A stretch of 64,000 bases of DNA from Syntrophobacteraceae bacterium (GTDB lineage Bacteria > Desulfobacterota > Syntrophobacteria > Syntrophobacterales > Syntrophobacteraceae): NCBI GenBank assembly GCA_025453975.1, contig JALOPI010000001.1, positions 106,381 through 170,380 of the forward strand. The letters are read 5' to 3'. The position numbers and the translations under genes were made by a program. The notes under the pieces are model-generated. The model searched no databases. It was not told the origin of the DNA and was given only the letters and a program-made list of their open reading frames with translations. Shown here piece after piece: positions 53,623 through 62,551 of the stretch (the first letter of the stretch is position 1; each line of letters opens with the position of its first letter).

Positions 53623-54423
53623 GTGTTGAAGGATTGGATCGTTTTGGATGAGGTTTCATTCGTTCGGAGCCGCCGGGCCATACTGGACCGGGTGAGCTGG
53701 AGAATGGGCTCGCGGGATCACTGGGTGGTGCTGGGGGGCAACGGATCGGGCAAGACGACGCTTCTGCAGCTTCTGGCCGGCTACCTCTGGCCTTCCAGCG
53801 GCCAGGTGACGGTGCTGGGTCAGCGATTCGGCCAAACCGATCTCCGGGAGCTTCGCAAGAGCATCGGCTGGGTCGGGTCGTTCCTCGGTGCTCAGTTTCC
53901 TCCGTCCCAGCGTCCCCTCGACCTCATCGTCAGCGGCAGGCTCGCTTCCATCGGCATCTATGAGCCTCCCAGGGAGGAAGACTATGGGAGGGCCCGCGAC
54001 CTGGCCTGTCGCCTGGGCTGCGAGCATATCCTGGACTCCCCCTACTCGGTCCTCTCCCAGGGCGAAAAGCAGCGCTTGCTCATTGCCCGGGCCCTCGTTC
54101 ACGACCCCTGCCTCCTGATACTCGACGAGCCCTGCGCCGGGCTTGACCTGGTGGCCCGGGAGCATCTTCTGAGGAGTCTCGTCGAGCTGGGCTCGGATCC
54201 CGCGGGTCCCGCCATGATCCTGGTCACGCACCATCTCGAGGAGATCGTGCCGGTCTTTGAGAACGTCCTGCTGCTCAAAAATGGAAGGTGTTTGGCTCAG
54301 GGACCCAAAGAGGTCGTTCTGACACCGGAGATCCTCGGGAATGCCTTCGGAATCCCAATCCAGGTGGGTCGCCACGGTGACCGCTACTGGGCCTGGATGG
54401 AAGGACCCCGACCTGCATCGTGA
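53623..54423 (+). CDS. ABC transporter ATP-binding protein (ModF/YlmA-like)
   Basis: 266 residues from a GTG seven bases after GGAG. Walker A VLGGNGSGKTTLLQLLAGYL, Q-loop GWVGSFLGAQFPPSQRPLD, signature SVLSQGEKQRLLIARAL, Walker B CLLILDEPCAGLDL, switch LVTHHLEEIVPVF. The segment ELRKSIGWVGS with a long loop after the Q-loop, and GNAFGIPIQV near the end, resemble the COG1119 group of stand-alone ABC ATPases (ModF-like). No permease gene is adjacent, so its partner is unknown. It is 55 bases after the shortened oxidoreductase. Confidence 0.85.
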   Translation: MLKDWIVLDEVSFVRSRRAILDRVSWRMGSRDHWVVLGGNGSGKTTLLQLLAGYLWPSSGQVTVLGQRFGQTDLRELRKSIGWVGSFLGAQFPPSQRPLDLIVSGRLASIGIYEPPREEDYGRARDLACRLGCEHILDSPYSVLSQGEKQRLLIARALVHDPCLLILDEPCAGLDLVAREHLLRSLVELGSDPAGPAMILVTHHLEEIVPVFENVLLLKNGRCLAQGPKEVVLTPEILGNAFGIPIQVGRHGDRYWAWMEGPRPAS

Positions 54424-54485
54424 CGCCTGCGCCCCGACGCGTGTCATTTCACGCTGGAAGCCAGGAGCCATGATCGTTGAGGGTC

Positions 54486-54536
54486 AAAGCCTTCACTTCC
54501 GCCAATCGCAAGGGCGGAGGCTTTTTCGACCCTGCG
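54486..54536 (+). terminator. Intrinsic terminator after the ABC ATPase gene
   Basis: AAAGCC and TCCGCC pair with GGCGGA and GGCTTT (a 6-base bulge on the 5' side), followed by five T residues. It lies between two convergent genes and may act on the plus-strand mlaC-radC operon. Confidence 0.6.
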
Positions 54537-54589
54537 AACGGTTGCCGCGGGATTGGACAGCGTGCAGGAACCGTTGAAAGTGAAGCATA

Positions 54590-55432
54590 TCAGCCTGACC
54601 CAGTAGAAAGACCACGAACCGGCCTTCCATCTCTCGCGGCGAATGCGTTCTGCACCCGCTGGAGCGACTCGGGCGTGTCCACCCCGGTCACTTCGCTGTC
54701 ATCCACGACCACCAGGCTCACGGCAAGACCGTCCTGGCTCATGAGCTCCACCAGGTCCGTCAGAAAATACTCGTGGATCTCCACCCATTCCTGGCCCCGC
54801 TGTTTGGTCACCGTGTGGGGCATGGCCTCCAGCCGGTCGAGGTAACGCACCAGGGCAGGGCGTCGGACCGAATAAACCCCGGCGTTGCAGAACCTGAGCT
54901 GATCCTGCCTGGCCTGGGGGTAATCCTTCCAGTACTTCCATTCGACGATGCGCTGAACCCGGTCCCCCTCCACTTCCAGCATGCCGTACTGGGCCCTGTC
55001 ACGCGGAGTGAAGGCAAGGAGGACCATGGAAAACGATTCCATCTGCTCCACGAGCCTGGCATAGGTCTCCCGCCGGATCAGGGGGACATCCCCCATGGTG
55101 ATGACCACCGATTCCGAGCGGACGGTTTCGATAAAATCGCGTGCCGCCAGGAGAGCGCCTCCGGTCCCGTTGGTGGAGGGCTGATGGCAATAGGTCACCG
55201 GCAGGTGCCTGGTGGCCTGGCGCACATCGTCCGCGCAGTGGTTGACCACGATGCCCGCCGGGCCGGGGGGGAGGTTCCCCAGCACCTCGAGGAGCAGGGG
55301 CTGGCGCCCTCGATAGGGGCTCTCCTCGGGAATGAGGGGCAGGAGGGTTTTGTTGCCGGAGTATCCGGTCATGCGGCTGCCCTTGCCTGCAGCCAGCACG
55401 ATGCTTGCCACGGATGGAGCCGGGCCTGTCAT
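54590..55432 (-). CDS. Sugar-nucleotide nucleotidyltransferase (GlmU N-domain-like)
   Basis: 280 residues from the ATG six bases after GGGAGAG. SIVLAAGKGSRMTGYSGNKT is the pyrophosphorylase signature; CHQPSTNGTGGALLAARDFI, VVITMGDVPLIRRETYARL and EWKYWKDYPQARQDQLRFCN follow. In GlmU a left-handed beta-helix acetyltransferase follows; here only about 20 residues remain, so it can only do the nucleotidyl transfer step. Glucose-1-phosphate or GlcNAc-1-phosphate are possible substrates. Downstream of mltG on the same strand. Confidence 0.82.
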   Translation of the reverse strand: MTGPAPSVASIVLAAGKGSRMTGYSGNKTLLPLIPEESPYRGRQPLLLEVLGNLPPGPAGIVVNHCADDVRQATRHLPVTYCHQPSTNGTGGALLAARDFIETVRSESVVITMGDVPLIRRETYARLVEQMESFSMVLLAFTPRDRAQYGMLEVEGDRVQRIVEWKYWKDYPQARQDQLRFCNAGVYSVRRPALVRYLDRLEAMPHTVTKQRGQEWVEIHEYFLTDLVELMSQDGLAVSLVVVDDSEVTGVDTPESLQRVQNAFAARDGRPVRGLSTGSG

Positions 55433-55511
55433 GGGGCGCTCTCCCTGTCTGGAATAGGTCGCAAGATGGGGCGCCAAGCGGGCTGTCAGCCTGGCGGGCT
55501 GGCTCACGGGA

Positions 55512-56627
55512 TCAAGGCTCCTGGGCTCGAGGTTTGGAGGAATCGTCCGCCGGATTCGAGCCAGCTGCCGCGGAGGAGCCTTCGCCGTTTCCGGGGGGCT
55601 TCCTCGATTTCTCCCGGTACTGGGAGACGGCTTCCTGATGCTCGCTCAGGGTGCTGGAGAAACGGTGGGTGCCGTCGAGATTGCTGACGAAGTAGAGATA
55701 GGGCACCCTGGCCGGACGGAGCACGGCTTCCAGGGACCGGAGCCCCGGATTGCAGATGGGGCCGATGGGAAGCCCCCTGACCTGGTAAGTGTTGTAGGGA
55801 CTCTGCCGCTTGAGGTGACCCGAAAGGATGGGGCCCGAAAAATCCTCCATGTCGTAAACGGCCGTGGGATCGCTCTGGAGAGGCATGCCCTTTTGGAGTC
55901 GATTGAGGAAAACAGCGGCGACCAGTGGTCTTTCCTCGTCGACGGCTGCCTCTTTTTCCACCATGGAGGCGAGAATGACCACCTGGTGGACGCTCATCCC
56001 CAGCTCCCGGCCTCTTTGCGCCATCTCCTCGGTAAAGTGCTGTCGAAACTGCTGGACCATGGCTCTGAGGATGTTTCGAGCGCTCTGATGCCTCGGGTGG
56101 TGATAGGTCTCCGGGAAGAGGTACCCTTCCAGGCTCGGGTGAGCCATTCCCAGGGATTGGATGAAATCAGCGTCGCGGGCGAGGGAGGATATCTCGGACT
56201 CCCGCGCCAGCCCGGCTTGATCCAGCAGGCTGGCCACATCGCGGATGGTGGAGCCCTCCGGCAGAGTGACCCGGTGCAGAACGACTTTCCCTTGCACGAG
56301 CTTGTTGAGCACCTGGTCCGGAGTGAGGGGAGCCGAGAATTCGTACTCACCGGCCTGAATGCGATTGGCGGCGGATCGGTAACGACAGAGCCAGTAGAAG
56401 GCGTGGGGGTCCGACACGGCTCCGACTCCGTGGAGGCGATCGGCGATGGCCAGGGCGCTCATCCCCGGCGTGATGTCCACTCGGACCGTCCGGACTTCCG
56501 CGCTGCCGGGGAGCCTCAGGAAAAGCCAGACTCCCAAGGCGGCCCAAAAGCCTCCCATGGCCATGAAAAACAGAACGCTGGCCAATCCCATGGCGGCCAG
56601 CCGCCTCACGCTGTCATGCTCGCTCAT
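55512..56627 (-). CDS. mltG: Endolytic murein transglycosylase MltG
   Basis: 371 residues behind GGAGGG. An N-terminal membrane segment (LASVLFFMAMGGFWAALGVW) precedes the YceG domain: SLEGYLFPETYHHPRH, VVILASMVEKEAAVDEER with the catalytic Glu, LVAAVFLNRLQKGMPLQSDP, SPYNTYQVRGLPIGPICNPG and YLYFVSNLDGTHRFS. It cuts nascent glycan strands at the inner membrane and sets strand length. The C-terminal 45 residues are disordered and Pro/Ser-rich. Divergent from purM. Confidence 0.95.
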   Translation of the reverse strand: MSEHDSVRRLAAMGLASVLFFMAMGGFWAALGVWLFLRLPGSAEVRTVRVDITPGMSALAIADRLHGVGAVSDPHAFYWLCRYRSAANRIQAGEYEFSAPLTPDQVLNKLVQGKVVLHRVTLPEGSTIRDVASLLDQAGLARESEISSLARDADFIQSLGMAHPSLEGYLFPETYHHPRHQSARNILRAMVQQFRQHFTEEMAQRGRELGMSVHQVVILASMVEKEAAVDEERPLVAAVFLNRLQKGMPLQSDPTAVYDMEDFSGPILSGHLKRQSPYNTYQVRGLPIGPICNPGLRSLEAVLRPARVPYLYFVSNLDGTHRFSSTLSEHQEAVSQYREKSRKPPGNGEGSSAAAGSNPADDSSKPRAQEP

Positions 56628-56856
56628 CAGACCCTCCGCTGACGTCTGCGCTATCTAACATGATTCGCCGCCGAGAACAACGCGGGGCGGGACGTCGTCC
56701 AGGAGGCTGATGGTGGTCTCCTCACCCTGCTTTTTGGGGATCCGGGTGTTTTGAGTCTTGGTGTGCCGTCTGAAAGTGTTGTATGTTTGATAGTGTGAAT
56801 TCATCGGAAATGCTTGATTGGATGGTGTCTCACCTGCCAGGAGTGCTTGGGGATCC

Positions 56857-57897
56857 ATGGAAAAGAGTCTCTACCGGGACGCCGGTGTCGATCTGGACAA
56901 GGCCAATGAGCTGGTCAAAAGGATTCAGCCTCTGGTTCGCAGCACGTTTCACAGCGGTGTGATCACCGACATCGGAGGATTCGGGGGTCTCTATTCGGTC
57001 AACTGCAACGAGCTCAAGCACCCGGTTCTGGTCTCCTCGACGGATGGCGTGGGCACGAAGCTCAAGATCGCTTTCTGGGCGGACATCCACCACACGGTGG
57101 GTATCGACCTGGTGGCCATGTGCGTCAACGACATCGTGGTGCAGGGCGCCAGGCCTCTCTTTTTCCTGGACTACCTGGCCATGGGCAGTCTGAATCTGGA
57201 CCGCGTCGAGAAGATCATCGCCGGAATCGTGGCCGGGTGCAAGGAGGCCAACTGCTCCCTCATCGGGGGAGAGACGGCGGAAATGCCCGATTTCTACCGG
57301 GCCGACGAGTACGATATGGCGGGCTTCGGCGTGGGTTTGGTGGATAACTGCGACATCATCGACGGGTCCACCATCCGGCCTGGATTCCGGCTCATCGGAT
57401 TGGCCTCCAGCGGGCTGCATTCCAACGGGTACAGCCTGGTGAGGCGTATCGTGCTGGATCAGCTCAAGCTGCCCCCGGATCATGTGATTCCCGAATGCGG
57501 ACGCACGCTGGCCGATGAGCTCCTAAAGCCGACGCGAATCTATGTCGAGCCTGTGCTCCGGACAATGCGCAAGCATGCCATCGCCGGCATGGCTCACATC
57601 ACCGGCGGCGGATTCTGGGACAACATCCCGCGCATTTTGCCCAAGGGCTGCCAGGCCGTCATCCACAGGGGAACTTGGGAAGTGCCGCCCATATTCGGTT
57701 TTCTGCAGCGAAACGGCGGTATCCCGGACGAGGAAATGTATCACGTTTTCAACAACGGCATCGGGCTGATCCTGGTGATCGAGCCCGGCATCTCCCAGGA
57801 AGTCATCCTGCTGCTCAATGCCATGGGCCAGAAGGCCTATTCCATCGGCGAGATCGTTGCCCGTGAATCCGGTGCTCCTCCGGTGCGCCTGGTTTAG
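56857..57897 (+). CDS. purM: Phosphoribosylformylglycinamidine cyclo-ligase
   Basis: 346 residues from the ATG at 56857. Motifs: YRDAGVDLDKANELVKRIQP, VSSTDGVGTKLKIAFWADIH, LIGGETAEMPDFY, LASSGLHSNGYSLVRRI, MAHITGGGFWDNIPRIL. It closes the imidazole ring of AIR in purine synthesis. It stands alone in orientation; mltG is divergent and the MoxR operon follows after 113 bases. Confidence 0.97.
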   Translation: MEKSLYRDAGVDLDKANELVKRIQPLVRSTFHSGVITDIGGFGGLYSVNCNELKHPVLVSSTDGVGTKLKIAFWADIHHTVGIDLVAMCVNDIVVQGARPLFFLDYLAMGSLNLDRVEKIIAGIVAGCKEANCSLIGGETAEMPDFYRADEYDMAGFGVGLVDNCDIIDGSTIRPGFRLIGLASSGLHSNGYSLVRRIVLDQLKLPPDHVIPECGRTLADELLKPTRIYVEPVLRTMRKHAIAGMAHITGGGFWDNIPRILPKGCQAVIHRGTWEVPPIFGFLQRNGGIPDEEMYHVFNNGIGLILVIEPGISQEVILLLNAMGQKAYSIGEIVARESGAPPVRLV

Positions 57898-58010
57898 GGG
57901 ACCGGCCGGGTGGGGGCTCGTCGCAAAGGCCCTTCGGGCAGGGGTGCGCAGACACTGGAGATAGTGGAGGTCGACCTGAACACTCGGTTCCACGTGCCGT
58001 TCTCGACACG

Positions 58011-58976
58011 ATGGAGAGGTTTCCCCCGGTGCTCCAGCAACCCCAGAACCAGAACATCGCTCGTGCCCTGAGAACCCTTGCGCCGTACCTTCACGGCAAG
58101 GAAAAGGCCCTTCGTCTCGCCCTCATCTGCTTTTTCTCCAGGGGGCACCTGCTCATCGAGGATCTCCCGGGACTGGGGAAAACCACGCTGGCCGTGGCAC
58201 TCGCCAGGATCCTGGGACTGACCTTCGGCCGCATCCAGTGCACCAGTGATCTGCTCCCGTCGGACATCACCGGGCTCTCCATCTATGACAAGAGCCAGGG
58301 GGTCTTCGAGTTCCGTCCCGGCCCCATTTTCAACCACATCGTGCTGGTGGACGAGATCAACCGGGCGACACCCAAGACTCAGAGCGCGCTTCTGGAGGCC
58401 ATGGGCGAAAAGCAGGTCACCATCGAAGGGCGTACCTATGACCTGCCGCGCCCGTTTTTCGTCATCGCCACCCAGAATCCCGTCGAGCAGTTCGGGACCT
58501 TTCCTCTCCCTGAATCCCAGATGGACCGGTTCATGATGAAGATCAGCATCGGCTATCCCTCCCGGGAGGCGGAGCGGGAGATCCTGAGGGGAGGCAGCAA
58601 GCGGCGGGAGATCTACTCGGTGGAGCCCATCATGACCCTGGAGCAGGTGGTCGCGACCCAGGAGACCATTCATAATGGAGTTCACGTCTCCGAGTCGTCC
58701 AATCGGATGCTGGACTATTTCCTCGACGTCATCGAGGCCACGCGCTCCAGCGACTATCTGGCTTCGGGGCTCTCCACCCGGGGTGCCCTCGCGCTGGTCA
58801 CCACGGCCAAGGCGGATGCGTATTTCGGAGGCAGGGATTACGTGAATCCCGAGAATGTCAAAGCCGTGGCCGAGTTCGTCATTCCTCACCGGGTCATTTT
58901 CCGGGAGGAGTACGAGACGGCCGGAAAGAAGGAGATCATACGATCGATCCTGGCAAGCGTTCCCGTGCCCACGTGA
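58011..58976 (+). CDS. MoxR-family AAA+ ATPase
   Basis: 321 residues; a GTG at 58029 with GGAGAGG nine bases upstream is an alternative start. Walker A EDLPGLGKTTLAVALAR, Walker B VLVDEINRATPKTQSALLEA, sensor region FFVIATQNPVEQFGTFPLPE and the SQMDRFMMKI segment define MoxR. The family acts as chaperones for maturation or complex assembly, together with VWA or DUF58 proteins. Its stop overlaps the next gene as GTGA. Confidence 0.93.
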   Translation: MERFPPVLQQPQNQNIARALRTLAPYLHGKEKALRLALICFFSRGHLLIEDLPGLGKTTLAVALARILGLTFGRIQCTSDLLPSDITGLSIYDKSQGVFEFRPGPIFNHIVLVDEINRATPKTQSALLEAMGEKQVTIEGRTYDLPRPFFVIATQNPVEQFGTFPLPESQMDRFMMKISIGYPSREAEREILRGGSKRREIYSVEPIMTLEQVVATQETIHNGVHVSESSNRMLDYFLDVIEATRSSDYLASGLSTRGALALVTTAKADAYFGGRDYVNPENVKAVAEFVIPHRVIFREEYETAGKKEIIRSILASVPVPT

Positions 58977-59848
58977 TCCGGATCAACACGGCGGGGTATC
59001 TCTACATCACCCTCACCGTGATCATCGGTTTTTCCGCCGTGAACACGGGCAATAACCTCGTTTACCTCATCGTGTCCGCCCTCCTCAGCTACATGCTGGT
59101 ATCCGGCTTCTTCGGCAGGAATAATCTGAGAAAGCTCGACGTCGAGCTGGTTTTCCCCGAGGAGGTCTTCGCGGGAGTGGAGACGCTGGTCGGAGTCAAG
59201 CTGAAGTGCCGCAGGCGCTGGTGGCCCGCGTTCCTCTTGACGGTGTCCCTCAACGAGACCGAGGTTCTCTTTCCCTTCGTCGGGGCTCGCTCGGAGGAAG
59301 TCGTGCACATTCCCGTCGTTTTCGGCGGAAGGGGAGTCCACTCCCTGGCGGGGATCCGGATCAGCTCGTCTTTTCCCTTCAATTTCTTCATTCGGTTCAG
59401 GACACTGGGTTATCAGGCCGAGGTCCTGGTCTTTCCCAGGCCTGTTCGGTGTGATCCACGCATGCTGTCGGGGGACGCCCGTGGAAGGTCGGGGGACGTG
59501 CCCGCGGACCGGGCGGGTTATGATTCCGACATCCTGTCGATCCGGGATTATGTTCCAGGAGATCCCCTGAAGTACATCAGCTGGAAGCTGACGGCCAAGA
59601 CGGGGTCTCTCAAGACGAGGGAGCTTGGGGCCATGGAAGAGAAGCCGGTGATTTTGGAGATGGACCGGCCGAGGAAGGAAGAATTGGAGCGGCTGCTGAG
59701 CTGTGCGACCTACTGGGTGCTCCGGCTGCTGCGAACGGGGGTTCCCGTCGGGCTGCTCCTGGGAGGCGAGACCATCCGCCCCGGCGTCTCCCGGGCGCAC
59801 CGGCGTTTGATCCTCGAGAGGCTGGCTCTCTATGATCCGAGTTCGTGA
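58973..59848 (+). CDS. DUF58-domain membrane protein
   Basis: 291 residues from a GTG overlapping the MoxR stop codon. Two adjacent N-terminal membrane segments (YLYITLTVIIGFSAVNTGNN and LVYLIVSALLSYMLVSGFFG) are followed by a periplasmic or cytoplasmic beta-rich stretch and the DUF58 core DILSIRDYVPGDPLKYISWK. Typical middle partner of MoxR-DUF58-transglutaminase operons. No VWA MIDAS motif is evident in the visible part. Confidence 0.88.
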   Translation: MIRINTAGYLYITLTVIIGFSAVNTGNNLVYLIVSALLSYMLVSGFFGRNNLRKLDVELVFPEEVFAGVETLVGVKLKCRRRWWPAFLLTVSLNETEVLFPFVGARSEEVVHIPVVFGGRGVHSLAGIRISSSFPFNFFIRFRTLGYQAEVLVFPRPVRCDPRMLSGDARGRSGDVPADRAGYDSDILSIRDYVPGDPLKYISWKLTAKTGSLKTRELGAMEEKPVILEMDRPRKEELERLLSCATYWVLRLLRTGVPVGLLLGGETIRPGVSRAHRRLILERLALYDPSS

Positions 59849-61742
59849 TCTGACCAATGCGGTGATCTACGCCTGCGCGGGCTTCGGCTACCTGGCCGTG
59901 GCACGCCACGCCAGCTGGGCTTCCACCGCGGGGTTCTGGCTGTTGTTCGCTGCCGGGGCTGCAAGGGATTTCAGCCGGGTCCGGGCGGCGCCGAGATGGC
60001 TCCTCAACCTGATCTCCCTCGGCGTCCTGGCGGTTGCTTTCGGGCGGTCCAGCCTGGACTTCCTGGTGGAGCCCGTTCTCGACGCGCTCCTCGTCCTCGT
60101 GGGCATCAAGCTGCTGGAGGAGAAGCGAAATCGAGATCATCTGCAGATTCTGGCTCTCTGTGCGTTTCTTTTGGTGGGGGCATCGCTCCTCTCCATCCAT
60201 GCTGCTTTCCTGGCTCATTACGTGCTCTTGGCCTTTTGGGCCACGCTGGCCCTCGTCTGCCTGACGTTTCATTCGCGAGCCCCGGACCTGGTGCTCCAGC
60301 GAGAGCGCATCACCCAGTGCCTTCTCCAGGGCGCGCTGATCTGCGCCCTCGCCATCCCGGCCAGTGGCCTGTTTTTCGTCATTCTTCCCCGCACTGACTA
60401 TCCCCTGCTGACTTTTCTCAACAAGCCCTCCGGGGCCAGGACCGGCTTCAGCGACTCCATCACCCTGGGGCAGGTGGCGGCCATCCAGGAGGATGAGAGC
60501 GTGATCTTCCGGGCGGAAATGGACGCCATCGATGACCAGCACCTGTACTGGCGGGGAGTCGTGCTCGATGTGTTTGAGGGCAGTGCCTGGAAGAGCAGCC
60601 GCCCGGGATGGGTGGACACGCACCGAGCCGAAAATGGCGAGTGGATCGAGCAGGTCGTTTATCTGGAGCCTTATGGCGGCAAATCCCTGTTCGGCCTGGA
60701 CCGTCCTGTCTCCATGCGGATCCACGATCGCGGCGGCGAACGGGAGGTGACGCAGCTTCGCGACGCCATCGTGGAACGGATGCGCTACCGGGTCGACTCC
60801 AGCCCCCGACCCCTCCCCATGGGGCCTGATGTCGACGGCTTGGACCCTAACCTCCTGCAGCTTCCGGACGGCTTTTCACCCCGCATTCGGGAGCTGGTGG
60901 CCCGCCTGACGCCCGCGCACACCAGCCGGGATAAGGTGGTGGCGATCTTCAACCACCTGCGCAACGGAGGGTTTTCCTACACCCTGGAAGACTTGCCCGT
61001 CTCTTCCACGCCGCTGGAGGACTTCATCATGGTGCACCATCGCGGAAACTGTGAGTATTTCGCCTCGGCGCTGGGGGTGATGCTCCGGATGGCGGGTGTT
61101 CCGGCGCGTCTGGTGGGAGGTTATCGGGGTGGGCTTTACAATCCCTCCGGGCGCTACTACCTCGTGAGGCAGAAAAATGCCCACGTCTGGGTTGAAGCCC
61201 TGGTGGACGGTCGTGGGTGGCTGAGGCTCGATCCGACGCCCTCGACCCTGGAGCCGGGAGACCAGGCCGGCACCATGGAGGTGCTGGGGCGCGTGAGGGT
61301 GCTCATGGACACGTTCAACCATTACTGGATCAAGTTGGTCATCAACTATGACCTGGAGCAGCAGTTTCGAATCCTGAGGGGAATGAGGGACCGTTGGAGG
61401 AATCGGGGCCTGAGCTGGGCTGTCGGGAAGCTGACCATGAGGGATGTGGGGATCATCGGGGGAGGGGCTGTGGCCATGATCCTGTTCATGCTCCTGCTCT
61501 CCATGTGCCGGAAGGGGCCTGAGAGAAAGCTCATCGATGCATTCGTGCGTCGAATGAAAAAACGGGGTTACGTCAAAGGGCCGTCGGATGGTCTCGACGA
61601 GCTCGTGGCGGGAATCGGCGACGATGCGATCCGGATGCGCGCGGCCCGCTTCGCCGAGGGCTTCCAGGAGATTTACTACCGGGACCGTTCCTTTTCAGAT
61701 GCGGATCGGCGGAGGCTGAGGGCCATCATCCGCGGTATATAG
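59832..61742 (+). CDS. TgpA-like membrane transglutaminase (DUF3488 + transglutaminase core)
   Basis: 636 residues, overlapping DUF58 by 17 bases. Five or six N-terminal membrane segments (DUF3488 region) precede a periplasmic domain with the transglutaminase-like triad: Cys in MVHHRGNCEYFASALGVMLR, His in NAHVWVEALVDG and Asp in WLRLDPTPST. A further membrane segment (GIIGGGAVAMILFMLLLSMC) is followed by a short cytoplasmic tail. Pseudomonas TgpA is an essential transglutaminase of this type. Together with MoxR and DUF58 it forms a compact envelope operon of unknown substrate. Confidence 0.92.
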   Translation: MIRVRDLTNAVIYACAGFGYLAVARHASWASTAGFWLLFAAGAARDFSRVRAAPRWLLNLISLGVLAVAFGRSSLDFLVEPVLDALLVLVGIKLLEEKRNRDHLQILALCAFLLVGASLLSIHAAFLAHYVLLAFWATLALVCLTFHSRAPDLVLQRERITQCLLQGALICALAIPASGLFFVILPRTDYPLLTFLNKPSGARTGFSDSITLGQVAAIQEDESVIFRAEMDAIDDQHLYWRGVVLDVFEGSAWKSSRPGWVDTHRAENGEWIEQVVYLEPYGGKSLFGLDRPVSMRIHDRGGEREVTQLRDAIVERMRYRVDSSPRPLPMGPDVDGLDPNLLQLPDGFSPRIRELVARLTPAHTSRDKVVAIFNHLRNGGFSYTLEDLPVSSTPLEDFIMVHHRGNCEYFASALGVMLRMAGVPARLVGGYRGGLYNPSGRYYLVRQKNAHVWVEALVDGRGWLRLDPTPSTLEPGDQAGTMEVLGRVRVLMDTFNHYWIKLVINYDLEQQFRILRGMRDRWRNRGLSWAVGKLTMRDVGIIGGGAVAMILFMLLLSMCRKGPERKLIDAFVRRMKKRGYVKGPSDGLDELVAGIGDDAIRMRAARFAEGFQEIYYRDRSFSDADRRRLRAIIRGI

Positions 61743-62083
61743 CCTTGGAGCCGGCCGGCGAAGGGCATAATCCCGGGCGGGGCCTTCCCCGCAGGGGGGT
61801 GAATCCTGCCATTCATTGGAGAGCGGGGCGGTCGGGCGCGGGAGGAGGGCATTGGGAAAACCGCTTGCCGGCTCCATCCTCCTGTGCTAAATGAACGTTT
61901 CGCTCAATTCCGGGAGGCGAGCCCCATCGGGGTCCGGCCTCCATTCCGTTTGCGGGGGGCGAGTGGAAGCATCGATGGCGCCCCCTGAAAGGATCCTTTG
62001 GTGAAATGAACTTGAGGTGAGCTTCCCCGGTTCGGCAGATGATTCTCCGGCCCGCGGGGAAGGAAGTGAAGGAATTCCTGGCC
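61743..62083. other. Intergenic region upstream of rpmB
   Basis: 341 bases with no supported gene. A weak promoter-like pair TTGCCG (61865-61870) and TAAATG (61888-61893) with a 17-base spacer may drive rpmB. GC-rich self-complementary stretches lie at 61765-61800. Confidence 0.4.
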
Positions 62084-62278
62084 ATGAGCAGAAAATGCGA
62101 CTTTTGTGGGAAGGCGCGGCAGGTGGGTCACAACGTGAGCCACGCCAACAACAAAACCAAGCGGGTGTGGCAGCCGAATCTGCAGTCGGTTCGACACCTG
62201 GACCGTGACGGCTCGGTTCGGCGTGTTCGGGCCTGTACCCGATGCATCCGCACCGGCTTGGTGGTGAAGCCCGCTTAG
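62084..62278 (+). CDS. rpmB: 50S ribosomal protein L28
   Basis: 64 residues from the ATG at 62084, with AAGGAA about 10 bases upstream. [20 protein letters not shown] followed by [15 protein letters not shown] and a C-terminal [14 protein letters not shown]. Two Cys pairs (CDFC and CTRC) indicate the zinc-binding C+ form of L28. Monocistronic. Confidence 0.96.
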   Translation: MSRKCDFCGKARQVGHNVSHANNKTKRVWQPNLQSVRHLDRDGSVRRVRACTRCIRTGLVVKPA

Positions 62279-62551
62279 GCTCCATCTGTGAGGTCGGGGT
62301 GCCCGATCGACAGCTACCCCGCATGAGGCAGCGTCCTGTTGGCCTGGGGCATGCCTGCTTGGGGCATGGTGGGGAGGGGCCTGGGGGCAGTGGGCCGGCC
62401 CATTCCCTTCCGCCGGATGGAATTTCGGCCGGTGCCGCCATCCCATGGATTGGACTGACGGACACCTCATGGCAGGGAGCAGTGTCAGCGCAGCCCCCCC
62501 TCCGCTTCATCCCGGGGATGCGGAGTGCTCCCTGGGAAATGCTTGAAGCCC

